This document shows positions 63,275-64,000 of a stretch of DNA of 64,000 bases, piece by piece. The stretch is from NCBI RefSeq assembly GCF_001647085.1, contig NZ_CP015520.1, positions 186,001 to 250,000 of the forward strand, given 5' to 3'. The notes under the pieces are model-generated. The model ran no database searches. It was given only the letters and a program-made list of their open reading frames with translations, and was not told the DNA's origin. The DNA is from Thermococcus piezophilus. GTDB lineage: Archaea > Methanobacteriota_B > Thermococci > Thermococcales > Thermococcaceae. The position numbers were made by a program, and so were the translations under genes. Position 1 is the stretch's first letter; every line of letters starts with the position of its first letter.

Positions 63275-64000
63275 TCAGATACCGTAAAACTCGTCGAGGG
63301 TCTTTTCGAGCATCTTGATTTCGCGCTCAAGCTTGTCTAGGACGTTCCTGTTTATCCTGAGTCCTCTGAGCCTCTCGATGAAGAGCAAGCTTATGAGGTG
63401 ATCCTGGACGGTGAGCTTCTCGGCCGGCTTCCACTCGGGGTCCCTGTGGTGCGGCCTGGTACCCTTGGCATAGCGCAGGAGCTGGTTGAGCACTTCCTCA
63501 CTTATCCAGCCTATCTCATAGTAAAACTCAAGCACTCTCTCAAGGTTCTGGATACCAACCCTGTCGATAAGGAATCCAAGCCACTTAAGGGCTATCATGG
63601 TGGAAACGATGTCCTCGTGGAGCTTTTCAAGGCGTGCCTTCTTTGGCTCCTCCTCAAAGAGCAGGCTTGCGATGTCCTCCGGGATCTGGATCTTCTCAGC
63701 CATCTCAACACCACCTTCCTCCCTTTTGATTTCCTCAGGTTTAACCTCATGAGCGGGAACCTCTTCAATCGAAACTTCCTCGGCTACCTCGGGGACGGCC
63801 TCAACTTCCCCAACAATTCCTTCCTGCGGAGCCTCTTCGGGAAGTTCCTCCACGTTTCCAGTCTCTTCCGGAAGCACCTCGACTTCTTCCACCCCTGGGA
63901 CTTCCTCAGTCCCTTCAACTTCCTCAGGGGCAGTCTCTTCAGTGGGAGCCTCTACCTCCTCAACACCCATTATTTCTTCCACCGGGGCTTCCTCTGCTGC
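63275..64000 (-). CDS. flaD: archaellum protein FlaD (partial, 5' end outside window)
   Basis: The frame is open to the window edge; 241 codons are visible. The first ~95 residues are almost only Glu, Pro, Val, Thr (EVEAPTEETAPEEVEGTEEV), a low-complexity acidic linker. The C-terminal ~140 residues are the FlaD/E domain (MAEKIQIPEDIASLLFEEEP; IVSTMIALKWLGFLIDRVGI; LNQLLRYAKGTRPHHRDPEW). FlaD/E link the archaellum motor to chemotaxis signalling. An internal ATG at 63703 has a good AAGGTGGTG site and would give a 142-residue FlaE-like form. Confidence 0.92.
   Translation of the reverse strand, partial: AAEEAPVEEIMGVEEVEAPTEETAPEEVEGTEEVPGVEEVEVLPEETGNVEELPEEAPQEGIVGEVEAVPEVAEEVSIEEVPAHEVKPEEIKREEGGVEMAEKIQIPEDIASLLFEEEPKKARLEKLHEDIVSTMIALKWLGFLIDRVGIQNLERVLEFYYEIGWISEEVLNQLLRYAKGTRPHHRDPEWKPAEKLTVQDHLISLLFIERLRGLRINRNVLDKLEREIKMLEKTLDEFYGI

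Overview
The window is chromosomal DNA of a hyperthermophilic archaeon of the order Thermococcales, most likely a Thermococcus. The evidence is the gene content (TFB, FEN-1, ADP-forming acetyl-CoA synthetase, aIF6, archaeal r-proteins S19e/L18a/L31e/L39e, Trm56, archaellum genes, two CDC48-type AAA ATPases), the TATA-box promoters about 25 nt upstream of starts, and the GGTG/GGTGA ribosome-binding sites. I see no tRNA or rRNA gene, CRISPR array or intact transposon.

Region by region: 1-11 kb is a conserved information-processing block (CDC48 copy A, PRC-barrel protein, phosphoesterase, ACD alpha subunit, PsiE-like protein, FEN-1, TFB, and an r-protein/aIF6 cluster). At 11.1-14.0 kb lies an unrecognised, AT-richer two-gene unit. 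At 14-25.9 kb are methylmalonyl-CoA mutase, an MBL-fold protein, Hsp20 with a Phr-like operator next to CDC48 copy B, a JAMM protease, MobB, LSm and a pterin enzyme, already interspersed with damaged genes (ABC transporter, MscS, a membrane protein). From 26 to 43.4 kb almost every biosynthetic or accessory gene is broken by frameshifts, stops and deletions: an MBL protein, a nitroreductase, proC, the whole shikimate/aromatic operon (transketolase halves, aroE tail, aroK, aroA, aroC, chorismate mutase, aminotransferase, tyrA), nitrilase, CAAX protease, acetyltransferase and an M1-like peptidase. A dual-specificity phosphatase and two DUF2202 lipoproteins in the same stretch are intact, so the damage is gene-selective. 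The organism is predicted to need aromatic amino acids and proline from peptides.

At 44.1-46.9 kb is an AT-rich unit resembling a ribosomally made, post-translationally modified peptide (RiPP) cluster: a 44-residue candidate precursor, a radical SAM/SPASM maturase with an apparent N-terminal recognition domain, and an MFS exporter. It has its own promoter and palindrome, and maturase and exporter are frameshifted. From 47 to 64 kb the window returns to conserved genes: NadM, SAM hydrolase, Trm56, CDP-alcohol transferase, ASCH proteins, a class III signal-peptide protein with a prepilin peptidase, Pcm, and the 3' two thirds of the archaellum operon (flaD-F-G-H-I-J plus a surface protein) on the minus strand.

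Non-coding RNA is the other notable content. Three box C/D sRNA genes with exact 12-nt guide spacing are readable (about 4.9, 51.1 and 54.8 kb). The last two share a 19-nt block forming an unusually long hairpin D'-C' linker, and the third follows directly on a possible H/ACA-type hairpin with its own TATA box.
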